Shown here piece by piece: positions 1-7,379 of a DNA stretch of 9,878 nucleotides. The notes beneath the pieces were generated by a model. The model was not told the origin of the DNA, searched no databases, and saw only the letters and a list, made by a program, of their open reading frames with translations. The stretch is taken from positions 1-9,878 of the forward strand of contig JBAOHO010000006.1 of the NCBI GenBank assembly GCA_037045355.1, written 5' to 3'. The position numbers and the translations under genes were made by a program. Position 1 is the stretch's first letter; each line of letters begins with the position of its first letter. Origin of the DNA: Candidatus Nanopelagicales bacterium. GTDB taxonomy: Bacteria > Actinomycetota > Actinomycetes > S36-B12 > GCA-2699445.

Positions 1-1172
1 CCTGGTGGAGCAGTGTCCATCACGGCGTTCGTCACAGCCACACCGCCACCAGCCGCCGCCGCGGCGTAAACGGACACGATCAAGACCGCGAGCCACAACG
101 GACTGTCCAGGCGTAGGGCCGCGCTGCAGATCAACGTGGCGGCAACCAGCCCCATGAGAACCGAGCCGGCGGTGGTGATGCCCCAGCGTCGAACCAGCCG
201 CCCGGAGGCGGTGGCACCGATGACAGCGCACAGTTGTGCAGGTGCCATCGCGAGTGCCACGTCGACGGGGGATAGCCGGTAGACGTACTGCAGCGCCATG
301 GTCATGTAGAAGAAGAGGTTCGCGAACAGTGTCAGGACCAGCACGACGAGCAGGAGCACCAGATTGCCGCGGCGCAACGGTGCGAGGTCCAGCGTGGGGT
401 TCGGGATTCTGCGCATCGCCAGGACCAAAGCCACTATTGCTCCTGCGCATGCAGCCAGCAGGAGCAGGAATGCCGTTGTCGGACCGCGCTGTGACAGCTG
501 CGTGATTGACTCGACCGCCAGCGCGAGGACCAAACCCGCAAGGGCCGGCGTCAGCATCTCTCCCGTTGGCTGCGAGGCGGCAGTGTCGGCGGGAACGAGG
601 GCCCACACCAGCACCATCGCCAGGATTCCGGCCGCGACCCAGACCGCGGTCACCCAACGCCATCCCGCGGACTCCACGATCACAGCCGCCACGAATGGCA
701 CGAAGAGGTAGGCGAAGGGAATGGCCGCCGAGAACACAGCGAATGCGGTCGCGCGCCCGTCCGAGTCCCGCACTGTGGCACTGAGCGAGGCCAGTGCCAC
801 GACCAGCAGGGCCGCCTTGCCGATGTTGGCCAGCAGCAGCCCGGACGTGGCCATGGGCATGGAGGGTGCGACGGCGACGAGTGCGCTACCAAGTGCGTAG
901 AAGCCGCAACAGGCGAGGATGACCCGCTTGGAGCCCAAGCGCTGCCCGAGTGCCCCCGAGATGAAGATCACCAGAAGTGCACCCACCGTCGGCATCTGAC
1001 GCGCGAAGTCGGACTGCGAGGCCGACGACCCGAGCCCCCGGAGCATGTCGTCGAGGATGTAGTTGAAGCTCGCGCCCAGCGTCTGGACCATGACGGCCGC
1101 TGCCGTCATGGCGAGCAACAGTCGGCGTTGGGTGCCGCCCAGGGTGGCAGACCCTGGCAGGGCGAGTCGCAT
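1..1172 (-). CDS. MFS transporter, DHA2-like drug/metabolite exporter (3' end outside window)
   Basis: This is an inner-membrane secondary transporter, probably a proton-coupled efflux protein; the substrate cannot be told from sequence. I read 390 codons on the minus strand with no stop before the window edge. About 12 hydrophobic helices are visible (first near residues 18-40, last near 360-385). MFS motif A lies between helices 2 and 3 (GQRLGSKR, residues 77-84), and GWRW near residues 170-173 is typical of the 14-helix DHA2 group, so about two helices are probably missing beyond position 1. The start is ATG at 1172; GTG directly before it (1175) is an alternative. No strong SD is visible. 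The gene begins 24 bp after the stop of the exported phosphatase gene on the same strand, so co-transcription is likely. The family is sure, the function is not. Confidence 0.88.
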   Translation of the reverse strand, partial: MRLALPGSATLGGTQRRLLLAMTAAAVMVQTLGASFNYILDDMLRGLGSSASQSDFARQMPTVGALLVIFISGALGQRLGSKRVILACCGFYALGSALVAVAPSMPMATSGLLLANIGKAALLVVALASLSATVRDSDGRATAFAVFSAAIPFAYLFVPFVAAVIVESAGWRWVTAVWVAAGILAMVLVWALVPADTAASQPTGEMLTPALAGLVLALAVESITQLSQRGPTTAFLLLLAACAGAIVALVLAMRRIPNPTLDLAPLRRGNLVLLLVVLVLTLFANLFFYMTMALQYVYRLSPVDVALAMAPAQLCAVIGATASGRLVRRWGITTAGSVLMGLVAATLICSAALRLDSPLWLAVLIVSVYAAAAAGGGVAVTNAVMDTAPP

Positions 1173-1196
1173 CACCGCAGGCTAGTGCAGAGGTGG

Positions 1197-1946
1197 CTAG
1201 GGGAGGTAGTACATCGGGTTGGGCATCAGGAAGCCGTACTTCAGGCGGCCGTAGGACATGTCGCTGACCTGATCGCCGATGCTGGCCACGATTGTCCACC
1301 CGTCGTCCTGTAGCGACTCCCGGGCCTTGGCCTTGAATCGCGCGGAACTCAGTGAACTCGTGGCATCCGTGCGCGTGATGAATCTGTTCCACTGCGGGAA
1401 GCCGCGCTTCTCCATGCAGTTGATGGTGGCAGCGCGTTGGGTGGAAGGCCGGCCGGTGATCACAGCGATGCGAAGGCCCGCTGCCTGGAACTTCCGGTAG
1501 AGCCGGCGTACCGGGGCATTGGCTGTCGCTTTGCATTCCACCGCGAACTGTTTGTCCGTCTCGGGGTTGTAGGAGAACGCCGGGTCGTTGGAGTTGTACT
1601 CCTCGAAGTTGTTGAGCATGGTGTCGTCGACGTCGAAGACGACCGCAGGCTTCTTCGCGTCCGGGTGCTGTCGCAACCACTGCAGGACCGTCTTGCGCGC
1701 GTCCTGCGCGACCTCCTGTTGAAGTGCTCGGATCGTGCCGTTCTGGTAGATCCGGCGCAGCTGGGAGGCGGTTCCCGGCCCGACGTCGTAGGGATGTTCA
1801 GAGTCCAGCGAGGGCAGGTTCTGCGTGGTGCCGAGGATCGGGCGCCCCTTGGCGATCGGGCCAGGATCGACCGGAACGGTCTGTGCCTGCGCAGCGACCG
1901 GGGAGGCGATGAATGCGATGGCAACGGCAAGGCCGAGCATTCGCAT
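1197..1946 (-). CDS. Exported HAD-superfamily acid phosphatase (class B / subfamily IIIB type)
   Basis: This is a predicted secreted phosphomonoesterase of 249 residues. The N-terminus (about residues 1-20, ending in SPVAAQAQ) is a signal peptide. The HAD catalytic motifs are present in order: motif I DVDDT (105-109, with nucleophile D105 and acid/base D107), motif II in TGR (164-166), a lysine candidate for motif III (K205 or K207), and motif IV GDQVSD (224-229). The C-terminal PNPMYYLP resembles the tail of plant and bacterial class-B-like acid phosphatases. Cys138 and Cys177 could form a disulfide. AGGAGG at 1951-1956 lies 4 nt before the ATG at 1946 and 10 nt before a second in-frame ATG at 1940, so either may be used. 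The MFS gene follows after 24 bp; phosphate or organophosphate scavenging is a guess. The physiological substrate is unknown. Confidence 0.9.
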   Translation of the reverse strand: MRMLGLAVAIAFIASPVAAQAQTVPVDPGPIAKGRPILGTTQNLPSLDSEHPYDVGPGTASQLRRIYQNGTIRALQQEVAQDARKTVLQWLRQHPDAKKPAVVFDVDDTMLNNFEEYNSNDPAFSYNPETDKQFAVECKATANAPVRRLYRKFQAAGLRIAVITGRPSTQRAATINCMEKRGFPQWNRFITRTDATSSLSSARFKAKARESLQDDGWTIVASIGDQVSDMSYGRLKYGFLMPNPMYYLP

Positions 1947-2057
1947 GGGGCCTCCTATCTACATGATCGTTTGGACATCCTGTCATGCCCGAGACCGGAG
2001 ATGGGCCTTGTACCGGGCGACGGCCCCTATTCTGGCCGTGGACTGCAGGGGTGTGGC
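1947..2057. promoter_or_regulatory. Divergent intergenic region between phosphatase and TolB-like gene
   Basis: These 111 bp must hold the start signals of both divergent genes. On the minus strand AGGAGG (1951-1956) is the RBS of the phosphatase. On the plus strand AGGGG (2047-2051) lies 6 nt before the ATG at 2058. TATTCT at 2028-2033 is a possible plus-strand -10 (4 of 6 consensus bases), but the nearest -35-like TTGTAC (2008-2013) is only 14 nt away, so this promoter is weakly supported. I see no convincing minus-strand promoter or operator palindrome. Confidence 0.45.
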
Positions 2058-3614
2058 ATGGGAGCGAGAGTGGCTGTGATCGCCGGGATCGGCGGCGCCA
2101 TGCTCGCGTCTGGAGTAGGGCCGGCGGCAGCTGACCCGGAGGTGCACCCGGCCGTACGGGTCATCATCAGCGGACGGCTGCTGGGTACCCCGGCGACAGT
2201 GCGCGTATACGACAGGCACGGGGTACGGGATGTGCGCATCGTCTCCTCGCGCACTGTCAGGGTCAGTCCAGGCCGGGTGACGTTCCTTCCTTTACCTGTC
2301 GTCGGCGAGCAGGCGTCAACGGCGCGTGTCAAGCAGTTGACGATCCGCAAAGGCACAACCGTCACGTTCCGCTACCGCAGGGACACAACGTCGCTGCCCG
2401 GCCTCTTGGCGCCCGTCGCCGTCGGGAGCAACGGACTTCCTGCGACTGGTCATGGCTGGACGGTCTCGCCTGACGGTACCCGCGTGGCGTTCGCCTCCGA
2501 CGACCCCGAGCTGGGGGGCGGTGAACCGGGGTTGTTCGTGAGCGAGCTTGCGACAGGGGAGGTTCGGAGAGTTGCGCACTCTGGTTCACGTGTGTCGTGG
2601 TCGCCGGACTCCCGTCGCATCGCTTTCGCGACCGGCGCCGACGGGGTCAGCTTCGCGGACATCGACACAGGGGAGTGGCGCGTGGTGTCCGCGCACTCCG
2701 GTCGTGCTCAGTGGACCGACGATGATCACCTGGTGCTGTCGATCTGCAGACACCCGGACCGGTGCGGCATCGCGGTCGCAGTCGTGGCCTCGCGGACCGT
2801 CCGCGCAATTGTCCCGGCAGCTGGCCGGGTCCGTGGCTGGGCGCCTTCCCCCGATGGACGGCGGGTGCTGTTCGAGTCTTCCGAGGATCCCTTGGGCCGT
2901 GGGCTCGACCGCCGATCGCTGTACATCGTGGACGTGGACGGAACCACCCCGGAACTCTTGCGGGCCAATACACGCGGGGGAGTCGTCTGGTCGCCCGATT
3001 CCCTCAGGGTGGCCTTTCGCGCGGCGGCCGGATCAGGTCGGACGCGCCTCCTGGTCAAGGACCTCGGTTCCGGGAATATCGCTACAGTCGCGAAGGGTCC
3101 CAATCTGCGCGGCCCTGCGGTGCAATGGGCGCCGGACTCGACCGCGGTCGCTTTCCGAACCCGGCGTGGAGCCTTCATCGAGCGACTTGCCACAGGCCGA
3201 CGCCAGCCCCTGATCCCAGGGCGATTCACGCTGCCGCGCAAGCCCGAGATCACAGGCTTGACCTTCTCGCCCTCCGGCAACCGGATCGCGTTCCGTTTCG
3301 GCGCGGGAACAGGTTGTGTCACAGATGTGCTGCCTTACGCCGACGTGAACTGCAGCACCGTCTTGGTGCGGGACCTGCGCAACAAGCGGATCGTCAACGT
3401 GTCCGCCGGCGAGAGCGGCCTTGGTTGGCGTGGACGCGATACGGGCCGGTGGTCCCCAGCGTGGTTGAGTGAGCGGAAACTGCTCATCAACGGCCCAGGT
3501 ACAGCGAGACATCCGACCATCAAGGCGGTCGCATGGGAGTCGGAGCCCATCGCGTCGCCGGCGCCCAGGGTCTCGCCCTGGTGTGATCCCAACCGCTACT
3601 GGTGGTCCTGCTGA
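2058..3614 (+). CDS. Exported TolB-like beta-propeller protein (PD40/WD40-like repeats)
   Basis: The product is 518 residues with an N-terminal signal peptide ending near AAADP (residues 23-27). Residues about 30-110 form a small beta-rich domain that I do not recognise. Six PD40-type repeats with the pattern W-[ST]-P-D-[GS]-x-R-[VI]-A-F start near residues 134, 181, 263, 311, 357 and 403, with a degenerate seventh near 465; this predicts a six- or seven-bladed propeller as in TolB. There is no Pal or Tol partner nearby, and actinobacteria lack a TolB-Pal system, so this is not TolB itself. Six cysteines (230, 236, 420, 432, 509, 518) could form disulfides outside the cell. The reading frame is open for about 620 nt further upstream, but that part runs antisense to the phosphatase gene; ATG 2058 has an SD (AGGGG, 6 nt spacing) and begins a proper signal peptide. 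Ligand or enzymatic role unknown. Confidence 0.85.
   Translation: MGARVAVIAGIGGAMLASGVGPAAADPEVHPAVRVIISGRLLGTPATVRVYDRHGVRDVRIVSSRTVRVSPGRVTFLPLPVVGEQASTARVKQLTIRKGTTVTFRYRRDTTSLPGLLAPVAVGSNGLPATGHGWTVSPDGTRVAFASDDPELGGGEPGLFVSELATGEVRRVAHSGSRVSWSPDSRRIAFATGADGVSFADIDTGEWRVVSAHSGRAQWTDDDHLVLSICRHPDRCGIAVAVVASRTVRAIVPAAGRVRGWAPSPDGRRVLFESSEDPLGRGLDRRSLYIVDVDGTTPELLRANTRGGVVWSPDSLRVAFRAAAGSGRTRLLVKDLGSGNIATVAKGPNLRGPAVQWAPDSTAVAFRTRRGAFIERLATGRRQPLIPGRFTLPRKPEITGLTFSPSGNRIAFRFGAGTGCVTDVLPYADVNCSTVLVRDLRNKRIVNVSAGESGLGWRGRDTGRWSPAWLSERKLLINGPGTARHPTIKAVAWESEPIASPAPRVSPWCDPNRYWWSC
2457..3302 (+). repeat. PD40 repeat region (protein level)
   Basis: This stretch encodes six PD40 motifs, for example VSPDGTRVAF, WSPDSRRIAF, PSPDGRRVLF, WSPDSLRVAF, WAPDSTAVAF and FSPSGNRIAF. 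Spacing between them is irregular (about 45-82 residues), so the repeats are old and diverged. There is no near-identical DNA repeat. Confidence 0.8.
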
Positions 3615-3617
3615 CGG

Positions 3618-3995
3618 CTAGGCAGGCTTCACTTTGATCTTCAACCAAGCGGACTCGAGCGCGCCGCCGTTCTGGGTGACGATCACGCGGATCTTCTGCT
3701 TGCCCGTCGGTCCGAGGATGACCCGCATGGTGCAGTTGCCGTTGGCGGAGACATCACGCTTGGCGTTGATCGTGGCCTTCTTCTGATCCAGTTGGGCCAC
3801 CGCCCCGGACCAGTTCACGCTCTTCTTCAGCTGGCATTTGATCTTGAACATCTGGCCCGACACCACACTCGCGGGTGCGGACACCGTCTTGAAGTCCGGG
3901 TCGCCGGCCGCGTTCGCAGCTCCAGCGCTCATCATCATCGCCCCGCCCGTGGCCGCCAATGTAACTGTCGCCGCCACAACCTTGCGCATGCTCAT
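3618..3995 (-). CDS. Small exported two-cysteine protein, function unknown
   Basis: This predicts a secreted protein of 125 residues from ATG 3995. In-frame alternatives are TTG at 4007 (129 residues) and ATG at 3989 (123 residues). TTGGA lies 7 nt before 3995, and GGA lies 7 nt before 3989, so the start is not settled. The N-terminal 30 or so residues are a signal peptide (hydrophobic core VVAATVTLAAT, cleavage near ANAAG). The mature part is about 95 residues, lysine-rich and with alternating hydrophobic residues that suggest a single Ig-like beta-sandwich. Two cysteines (58 and 92 in the TTG-start numbering) are spaced as expected for a disulfide across strands. I do not recognise the family. 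Its stop lies 3 bp from the stop of the convergent TolB-like gene, so the two transcripts must overlap at their 3' ends. Confidence 0.75.
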   Translation of the reverse strand: MSMRKVVAATVTLAATGGAMMMSAGAANAAGDPDFKTVSAPASVVSGQMFKIKCQLKKSVNWSGAVAQLDQKKATINAKRDVSANGNCTMRVILGPTGKQKIRVIVTQNGGALESAWLKIKVKPA

Positions 3996-4109
3996 GTCCG
4001 TGTCCAATCCGCGAGTGGTCCGACCCGCTTGCCTTCCGAGTATGCGTCAGTAGAGGCTCGTGAGGACAGCCCCGAACGAACCATTCCGCCGCCCGCATGG
4101 ATGATGCAG

Positions 4110-4129
4110 GGCGTCGAGCGCCGACAGCC
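4110..4129 (-). terminator. Possible hairpin terminator after the YVTN gene
   Basis: Directly after the stop codon of the YVTN gene the transcript can fold into a hairpin with arms GGCTGTCG and CGACGCC, one bulged base, and loop GCGCT. No U-tract follows, so this would be a U-less terminator at best. The stretch 3996-4129 otherwise contains only the upstream region of the small exported gene, with no convincing promoter hexamers. Confidence 0.35.
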
Positions 4130-5692
4130 TCACCGCTCGCGTGCCCGGAACCGCAGAGTCGTCACCGGCCCACGCCCACCCGCACCCAGCGCGCGGACTT
4201 GGAACCTGTACGCCTTGCCTGTGCGAACCGTGGCCCTGAACACGCGCTTCGTGGTGGTCTTCCACGCCTTGTAACTCACGGCCCCCGGCTTCGAGATGCG
4301 CGCGCGGTACACGGTGGTGCCGGCGACGGACCGCCAGGTGATTCGGACCTTGCCATGGCGGACTCTGGCCTTGACTCCCTTGACCCTGCCCGGAGTGGGT
4401 GCTGTGTTCGGAGGTGGCGGCATAACGGGTGCCGTCGGCGTCACGGCTGTCGAGGGCTTGGACGGCATCGAGGTGCCGATGCTGTTGGTCGCCGTCACAG
4501 TGACCGTGTAGGCGGCGCCGTTAGTGAGCCCGGGGAACGCACACGTGGTCGCCCCGCCAGTCGTGCACTGCTGGCCGCCGGGGGATGCGGTCGCCAGGTA
4601 GTCGGTGATCGGCTGGTCACCTGTGAAGGTGGGAGGCTGCCAGGACGCAGTGATCTCACCGTTTCCGGCGACCGCCGTCACATCCGTCGGCGGTGACGGC
4701 TGCACCGCGATCACAGTCACGAGGTAGTGGCCGGAGCTCACCACGTACGCGCGCGATCCGTCGGGCCTGAATGCGACCCCCATAGGCGCGGCACCCACAG
4801 CGATCGGGCTGCCGACGGTGGTCTTGGTGTCGGTGTCGATCACCGACCCAGAGGCGCTCTGGTTGTTCGCAACGATCACCTGGTCACCGTCGGGGCTGAC
4901 CGCGATGCCCCACGGCCAGTCGCCCACTGCGATCGGAGTACCGATCGGGGAGTTGGTTTCCGTGTCGATGACCGACACGGAATCGCTGCCGTGGTTGGCG
5001 ACGTACGCGTGCTTGCCGCCGGGGGTGATGGCGATCCCCTCCGGCAGGGCGCCCACCGGGATCGGGTCTCCGACCGTGGCGTTTGTGTTGGTGTCGATCA
5101 CCGAGAGTGAACCGTCGCCGAACCTGGTGACGTAGACACGGCTGCCGTCGGGCGAGACGGCCACACCATGGGTGACCACACCGAGGGTGATCCCGGACAC
5201 GACCTGATTGGTGCTGGTATCGATCACGGAGACCGTTCCCGACACATTCGTGACGTAGACACGCCTGCCATCGGGAGTGACCGCCACGCCCCATGGTGAA
5301 CCGCCGACTGTGATCGGAGTGCCTACGGTGGCGTTGGTGCTGGTGTCGATCACCGACACCGACCCGGCACCGTAGTTGGCGACGTAGACACGCGATCCAT
5401 CGGGGGTGACTGCCAGCCCCCGGGGCCAGCTTCCAACGGGAATCGGTTCGCCCACCGCAGCATTGGTCTGCGTGTCGAAGACCGACACCGATCCGCTGCC
5501 GTTGTTGGTGACGTAGAGCCGGGATCCGTCAGGGGTGACGGCCGCCTCGATCGGCATCGCCTGAGTGAGGATCGTGCCGAACGCCACCGGGTCGGCCTGT
5601 ACCAGTTGCGCCGGTAGTCCCACCAACGTCATGGCGAGAACGACGCCGATCGCAATCCTTCTCCACCACTGTGAGAGCGCCGCGATGTCCAT
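4130..5692 (-). CDS. Exported seven-bladed YVTN beta-propeller protein with two C-terminal FN3-like domains
   Basis: The product is 520 residues from ATG 5692. Residues 1-33 are a signal peptide (IAIGVVLAMTLVGLPAQL core, then VQADP). Seven YVTN repeats follow, each with [TSR]-P-[DG]-G-x-x-x-[YV] starting at residues 53, 96, 139, 180, 223, 266 and 309, and with SVSVIDT-type strands between; seven blades at about 43 residues make one closed propeller. Residues 334-420 are an FN3 domain with a probable disulfide (C376-C384). A proline-rich linker (424-434) leads to a second, very basic FN3-like domain (435-520) at the extreme C-terminus. The frame extends upstream to 5752, but 5692 has GGGAGG 8 nt before it and begins the signal peptide. 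YVTN proteins are usually surface or periplasmic with binding roles; the ligand here is unknown. No LPXTG or transmembrane anchor is visible. Confidence 0.9.
   Translation of the reverse strand: MDIAALSQWWRRIAIGVVLAMTLVGLPAQLVQADPVAFGTILTQAMPIEAAVTPDGSRLYVTNNGSGSVSVFDTQTNAAVGEPIPVGSWPRGLAVTPDGSRVYVANYGAGSVSVIDTSTNATVGTPITVGGSPWGVAVTPDGRRVYVTNVSGTVSVIDTSTNQVVSGITLGVVTHGVAVSPDGSRVYVTRFGDGSLSVIDTNTNATVGDPIPVGALPEGIAITPGGKHAYVANHGSDSVSVIDTETNSPIGTPIAVGDWPWGIAVSPDGDQVIVANNQSASGSVIDTDTKTTVGSPIAVGAAPMGVAFRPDGSRAYVVSSGHYLVTVIAVQPSPPTDVTAVAGNGEITASWQPPTFTGDQPITDYLATASPGGQQCTTGGATTCAFPGLTNGAAYTVTVTATNSIGTSMPSKPSTAVTPTAPVMPPPPNTAPTPGRVKGVKARVRHGKVRITWRSVAGTTVYRARISKPGAVSYKAWKTTTKRVFRATVRTGKAYRFQVRALGAGGRGPVTTLRFRARER
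4703..5560 (-). repeat. YVTN tandem repeats (seven, about 129 bp period)
   Basis: Seven diverged tandem repeats of 41-43 codons encode the propeller blades. Recurrent DNA stretches such as GTGTCGATCACCGACAC (plus strand) recur between several blades, so local duplication or recombination between blades is possible, but repeat units are clearly distinct. Confidence 0.85.
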
Positions 5693-5697
5693 GACAC

Positions 5698-5718
5698 ACA
5701 CCTCCCGGGAGGAGGTGT
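5698..5718 (-). promoter_or_regulatory. RBS-sequestering hairpin upstream of the YVTN gene
   Basis: In the mRNA the 21-nt stretch just before the start codon reads ACACCTCC, then TCCCG, then GGAGGTGT. The arms pair perfectly over 8 bp, with a possible extra T-G wobble, and contain the whole Shine-Dalgarno sequence GGAGG, which lies about 8 nt before ATG 5692. When folded, the RBS would be closed to ribosomes. Such structures often act as translational switches or keep expression low; the trigger is unknown. The same DNA contains a 12-bp perfect palindrome CCTCCCGGGAGG, so a protein operator cannot be excluded. Confidence 0.6.
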
Positions 5719-5765
5719 CGGGCATCCGACCACCGGGTGCCGGCGCCCCCACCGGCTACATGATC

Positions 5766-5771
5766 ATCGTA
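5766..5771 (-). promoter_or_regulatory. Possible -10 element for the YVTN gene
   Basis: TACGAT on the minus strand fits the actinobacterial TAnnnT -10 pattern and would give a leader of roughly 65 nt that includes the RBS hairpin. No good -35 hexamer is seen 16-18 nt upstream, so this is tentative. Confidence 0.25.
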
Positions 5772-5844
5772 CTCCCGGGGGCTTCTGGCGGGTCCCGTTG
5801 CGCCGGCGAGTTCATCCGTTCGCACTGAGCATCGGCGGTTGCGC

Positions 5845-7320
5845 TCAGGAGACCTTGATGGTCCTGTTCCTTCCCTGTGCCTTGGCCTCGTAGAGCGCCG
5901 AGTCGGCCTCCGCGATGGCCTCCTGCAGCGTCTCGGTGTTGGATCGCAAGGCCGCCACTCCCGCGCTGATGGTGATCACCAACGGCTCGGTCGGGTCGAG
6001 ATCCGGGACAGGCTCGGCCAGAAGGTCCTGCCGGATGCGATCAACGATCGAGTAAGCCTCGTCGATTCCGGCGTGCGGTAGGAGCAGGCCGAACTCGTCG
6101 CCCCCGAGGCGGCCCAGCAGATCGACCTCGCGGGTTCTGCGCTCCGCGACCCGGGTGAAGTGTTCCAGAGCCGCGTCGCCCGCCGCATGGCCGCAGATGT
6201 CGTTGATCTGCTTGAAACCGTCGATGTCGATCACCGCGACGCACAGGCTGCGACCGGATTGTGCCGCCTGGTGCATCTGTTCTTGTGCTTGCGCCAGGAA
6301 GTGACGTCTGTTGGCCACGCCGGTCAGCGCGTCGGTGGCCGCGTCGTGGGTCAGCTGGGCCTCCAGCGCGCGTTGTTCCGTGACGTCCCGGGTGAGGCTG
6401 ATCAGGTGTGGCGTGCCATCGATGTCCAGCGTGCTGGCCGACACCACACACTCGACCGTCGACCCGTCCTTACGTCGCAGCACCACCGGTAGATTCTCAC
6501 ATTCACCTGTGGGGTGGAGATTTTCGATCAGACGGGCTCGATCCGATGGTGTCAGCCATAGTCCCAGGTCCTGCGAGGAACGTCCGATGGCCTCCGCGCG
6601 CGAAAATCCCGTAACCCGACTGAACCCCTCGTTGACGTTCACCATCACTCCATCCGAGAGTCGACTGATGATGGCGCAGTCTGGGCTCGTGTCGAAGATC
6701 CTTGTCATGTTGTCCGCCTGCACCGCGACGCTGGCCTGCAGCCGTTCGTTCACCATGGAGATCAGGCCCACTACCCAGAGGACGGTCCCGATCACGGTGG
6801 CGACGTACGCCGTCGTGTAGATCGGGCTGTTCGCGAACATGCCTTGGGGGCTGTCCCACCGTGAGGCCTGCACCACCGCCAGAACCAGGTAGATCCCGCC
6901 CAGGGCGCTGAAGACCCACGTCAAGTACCTCGCAGAGGCCCGTACCGCGGGTTCGGCATATGAGTGGAGCGCGCGGGCACAGGCGACGACCAGGATGGCG
7001 GCACACACGTACACTGCGGCACCGCGAGGCGGAACCAGGAAGACGACGAAGGTGAAGAAGGACGACCACACCGTGAGCGTCGCCAGGAGGGCGACCAGCG
7101 GTGCCCAGCGCTCCCTGCGGCCGAAGAAGCGAAGGATGCCCACGTAGACCAGAACGAACCCGGCGATGGTAGTGCTCTGCCACAGGGGGATGGCGATCTT
7201 GCCCGCCAGGCTGGTACCGCGGAAGGCGCTGATGATCAGTCCAGCGGCGATGAGGGTTTGTCCTGCGGCCCACAGCCGCATACCCGGCGGCCGGACACTG
7301 AATCGGGACTGGATGAGCAA
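5845..7320 (-). CDS. Membrane-bound diguanylate cyclase (7TM-PAS-GGDEF), N-terminus frameshifted
   Basis: This enzyme should make c-di-GMP from two GTP at the inner face of the membrane. In the 491-residue open frame (from TTG 7320), six hydrophobic helices fill residues about 15-190, a PAS domain spans about 205-315, and a GGDEF domain spans about 322-488. The active-site motif GGDEF is intact (406-410), D365 in DIDGF matches the metal-binding Asp, and RxxD (R397-D400) sits exactly five residues before GGDEF, the position of the product-inhibition I-site. There is no EAL domain. TTG 7320 has no SD and the protein seems to lack its first helix. A strong SD and ATG lie at 7379 in another frame; see the separate entry for 7321-7379. 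With that piece joined the protein would be 511 residues with seven helices. The signal sensed is unknown. The gene stands between two exported-protein genes with gaps of about 150 bp. Confidence 0.88.
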   Translation of the reverse strand: MLIQSRFSVRPPGMRLWAAGQTLIAAGLIISAFRGTSLAGKIAIPLWQSTTIAGFVLVYVGILRFFGRRERWAPLVALLATLTVWSSFFTFVVFLVPPRGAAVYVCAAILVVACARALHSYAEPAVRASARYLTWVFSALGGIYLVLAVVQASRWDSPQGMFANSPIYTTAYVATVIGTVLWVVGLISMVNERLQASVAVQADNMTRIFDTSPDCAIISRLSDGVMVNVNEGFSRVTGFSRAEAIGRSSQDLGLWLTPSDRARLIENLHPTGECENLPVVLRRKDGSTVECVVSASTLDIDGTPHLISLTRDVTEQRALEAQLTHDAATDALTGVANRRHFLAQAQEQMHQAAQSGRSLCVAVIDIDGFKQINDICGHAAGDAALEHFTRVAERRTREVDLLGRLGGDEFGLLLPHAGIDEAYSIVDRIRQDLLAEPVPDLDPTEPLVITISAGVAALRSNTETLQEAIAEADSALYEAKAQGRNRTIKVS

Positions 7321-7379
7321 GGCGAGAGCCAGCGTGACGTTGACAGGGCCACGAGGATGACCGTGGTGCTGACGTTCAT
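7321..7379 (-). other. Frameshifted 5' end of the diguanylate cyclase gene, with RBS
   Basis: GGAGG (7385-7389) lies 5 nt before ATG 7379. From this ATG the first 12 codons give MNVSTTVILVAL, a normal start of a membrane helix, but the frame then runs into STSRWLSP and stops at TGA 7236-7238 after 47 residues. In the frame of the main ORF, the bases from about 7344 onward read VNVTLALA and continue straight into LLIQSRF. Joining the two pieces at 7344 with one added G completes a first transmembrane helix. One missing base near 7344-7353 therefore explains both the orphan RBS and the missing helix. This may be a real mutation or a sequence error. Confidence 0.7.

Noticed and set aside
886..1680. 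264-codon minus-strand ORF overlapping both the transporter and the phosphatase
   Set aside because: It is a shifted-frame shadow; both overlapped frames carry clear family motifs, while this one is rich in Arg, His, Gly and Pro with no recognisable domain.
1437..2057. Upstream extension of the plus-strand TolB-like reading frame by about 207 codons
   Set aside because: It lies antisense to the well-supported phosphatase gene, has no protein-like features, and the signal peptide and RBS at 2058 mark the true start. Long open antisense frames are common in GC-rich DNA.
3033..3512. Antisense ORFs over the TolB-like gene
   Set aside because: They have no RBS or domain features and mirror the codon pattern of the real gene.
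4703..5560. Regular repeats as a CRISPR-like or satellite array
   Set aside because: The period is 41-43 codons, the frame is kept and each unit encodes a propeller blade.
1959..5765. Shared 10-mer CTACATGATC upstream of the phosphatase (1959-1968) and YVTN (5756-5765) genes
   Set aside because: It stands at different distances from the starts, and one shared 10-mer among the intergenic bases of this window is not far from chance.
5825..5848. Inverted repeat CTGAGC/GCTCAG at the end of the cyclase gene as a terminator
   Set aside because: The arms are only 6 bp, the loop is 12 nt, it overlaps the stop codon and no U-tract follows.
7336..7355. Programmed -1 frameshift in the cyclase gene
   Set aside because: The sequence at the junction (GTG GCC CTG TCA) is not a slippery heptamer and no strong downstream stem is evident; an indel or sequence error is simpler.
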